A program made the translations under genes and the position numbers. 13,883 bases of DNA from a bacterium. Its GTDB lineage: Bacteria; SZUA-182; SZUA-191; JAJRXT01. The stretch spans positions 1 through 13,883 of the forward strand of contig JAJRUU010000282.1 in the NCBI GenBank assembly GCA_024277605.1, read 5' to 3'. Shown piece by piece: positions 12,609-13,883 of this stretch. How positions within the stretch are numbered: the first letter of the stretch is position 1; each line of letters opens with the position of its first letter. The notes below the pieces were generated by a model that saw nothing but the letters and a program-made list of their open reading frames with translations, was not told the DNA's origin and did no database searches.

Positions 12609-13883
12609 ATGAAATCAAGGAAATTTGATGGCTTGCGCTATGTCATATCGGCGGTTTTCGTTATTTTGCTTATTGTTTTATGTACGCGCATTGCCTGGCT
12701 TAATCCAAGTCAGGTAGAGGAGATAACCCTGCCCTGGTTGGGCGTCTATGTCGATGTGCCGCTTATTGTAGTGCTGCTTACGTCTATGTTGAGCGGGATG
12801 TTAATCACTTTCGGCATTATGTTGGTTAAGGATATACGGCGTTCGGTGCAGCAGTGGTTAAAAACCAGGGAAGATAAGCACAATGAATTTATCGAGCGCC
12901 AATATGCGCTTGGGTTAGAGCTTATGGCCAGTGGACGTCACTCAGAAGCCAGCAACGCCTTTAATAAGTTGTTGATTAAGGCTCCCCAGCATGTGCGAGC
13001 CCAGGCGGCCTTGGGGGATATTTGTTTTTCAACTGGTGATTGGGATGCGGCCGCTAATTATCATTCACGTGCCTTGGAATTAAGTGCCGGCAGTGCCGAT
13101 ATAATGCTTAAATTAAGCCAGGATTATCAGCGGGCGGGTAAAATAGATGGGGCGATCGATGTGTTACAGCGGATTATTCAGACTGACGGGAGTAATCTTA
13201 CTGCCTTAGCCCGACTGAGAGATTCATACTGTAACCAGGGTCATTGGGATAAGGCCTATGAGCTACAGCAGCAGGTGGTCGGTCTGACGAAGCCCAAACA
13301 ACAAAAAACCCGTGAGCAACAGACCCTGTTGGGGCTAAAATATGAGCTGGCCGCAAACCAAGCCGCCCAAGAGCAAAAACCGGAAGCCATTAAGATGTTA
13401 AAAGATATTATCAAACAGGATAAGCGCTTTATCCCGGCATATATCCAATTAGTCGATATCTATCAACAACAGCAGGAATATAGCGATGCCTACCAGATCA
13501 TCGAGAAGGGCTACCACCAAAATCATTCGCCGGTTTTGCTTAAAAAGCTGGAGGATGTGAGCCTTTCCCGCGACGATCCACAGCGGGCTATTAAGGCATA
13601 TCGCAAGGCGCTGCAGGACAGGCCCCAGGATTACAGCCTGCATCTATTTCTGGGAATGTTATATCTGAAGCTGGAGATGCTGGATGAGGCCAAGGAACGA
13701 TTGGAATACCTGATCCAACAGGGACAAGAGTTTCCACTGTTACACTATGAGCTGGCTAAGGTACATAAGCGCAAAAAACATTATGAAGAAAGCTGCGAGG
13801 AGTATAAGCGGGCCTTTAAATCCCAGGAAAAACAGTTGCTGCGTTATTCCTGCGGCGAGTGCGGAGCGCAGTTGCCCTATTGG
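12609..13883 (+). CDS. LapA-LapB-like fusion: two-helix membrane domain plus TPRs (3' end outside the window)
   Basis: 425 codons are open to the right edge with no stop. Residues 8-30 and about 50-73 are membrane helices. The second (VPLIVVLLTSMLSGMLITFG) and the LPWLGVYVDVP before it match the LapA (DUF1049) pattern. From about residue 95 come many tetratricopeptide repeats (GRHSEASNAFNKLLIKAPQH; DWDAAANYHSRALELS; DDPQRAIKAYRKALQDRP). The frame ends in RYSCGECGAQLPYW, the start of the rubredoxin-like metal-binding domain that closes LapB (Cys415 and Cys418; the second CxxC pair should follow). In E. coli, LapA and LapB are separate adjacent genes, and LapB guides LpxC degradation by FtsH to set lipopolysaccharide levels. 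GGGAG (12598-12602) lies six bases before ATG 12609. A 56-base gap separates it from rsfS, so it may be co-transcribed. A generic TPR membrane protein is the fallback call. Confidence 0.8.
   Translation, partial: MKSRKFDGLRYVISAVFVILLIVLCTRIAWLNPSQVEEITLPWLGVYVDVPLIVVLLTSMLSGMLITFGIMLVKDIRRSVQQWLKTREDKHNEFIERQYALGLELMASGRHSEASNAFNKLLIKAPQHVRAQAALGDICFSTGDWDAAANYHSRALELSAGSADIMLKLSQDYQRAGKIDGAIDVLQRIIQTDGSNLTALARLRDSYCNQGHWDKAYELQQQVVGLTKPKQQKTREQQTLLGLKYELAANQAAQEQKPEAIKMLKDIIKQDKRFIPAYIQLVDIYQQQQEYSDAYQIIEKGYHQNHSPVLLKKLEDVSLSRDDPQRAIKAYRKALQDRPQDYSLHLFLGMLYLKLEMLDEAKERLEYLIQQGQEFPLLHYELAKVHKRKKHYEESCEEYKRAFKSQEKQLLRYSCGECGAQLPYW

Noticed and set aside
13449..13643. Minus-strand frame of 64 codons at the right end
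   Set aside because: It lies within the TPR coding region on the opposite strand and shows no motif or ribosome site.

Overview
The window looks like chromosomal DNA from an anaerobic, diderm (Gram-negative-type) bacterium with moderate GC. The outer-membrane inference rests on a large AsmA-like protein and a LapA/LapB-type envelope protein. The anaerobic inference rests on a uroporphyrinogen-decarboxylase-family methyltransferase paired with a corrinoid protein, plus the remnant of a 2[4Fe-4S] ferredoxin gene. Genes end in TAA, TAG and TGA and use TGG for Trp, so the genetic code appears standard. I cannot name the phylum. Syntrophic Firmicutes-like, deltaproteobacterial and candidate-phylum lineages all share parts of this content.

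Left part (1-5400). The window opens with the last 40 codons of what looks like an IS4-type transposase. A complete alkaline-phosphatase-superfamily phosphodiesterase gene starts only 28 bases after the transposase stop. It converges with a 1115-residue AsmA-like gene on the minus strand. A 30-base perfect palindrome between them acts as terminator and contains the asmA-like stop codon.

Middle part (5300-7863). A well-formed sigma70-type promoter next to an 18-base direct repeat leads into a hicB antitoxin gene and a hicA toxin gene whose 5' end is frameshifted. Then come a MtaA/CmuA-like methyltransferase and its corrinoid partner, a two-gene methyl-transfer unit. The methyltransferase-I component that would define the substrate is not in the window.

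Accessory and decayed part (7864-10239). This stretch holds a mobile-looking inverted repeat and a TPR protein whose C-terminal membrane region is cut by an in-frame TGA. It also holds a truncated ferredoxin gene, and a REP-associated tyrosine transposase (RAYT) flanked by its presumed cognate GTAG-type REP cloverleaf elements. It reads as a hot spot of insertion and gene decay.

Right part (10240-13883). This is a housekeeping operon on the plus strand: proA, nadD, rsfS and a TPR membrane protein joining LapA-like and LapB-like parts, cut by the window end. The rsfS gene appears to start at a rare ATT codon overlapping the nadD stop. No complete new defence or biosynthetic system is evident. 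The most unusual items are the RAYT/REP island with its broken neighbours, the LapA-LapB fusion, the ATT start of rsfS and the interrupted TPR membrane protein.
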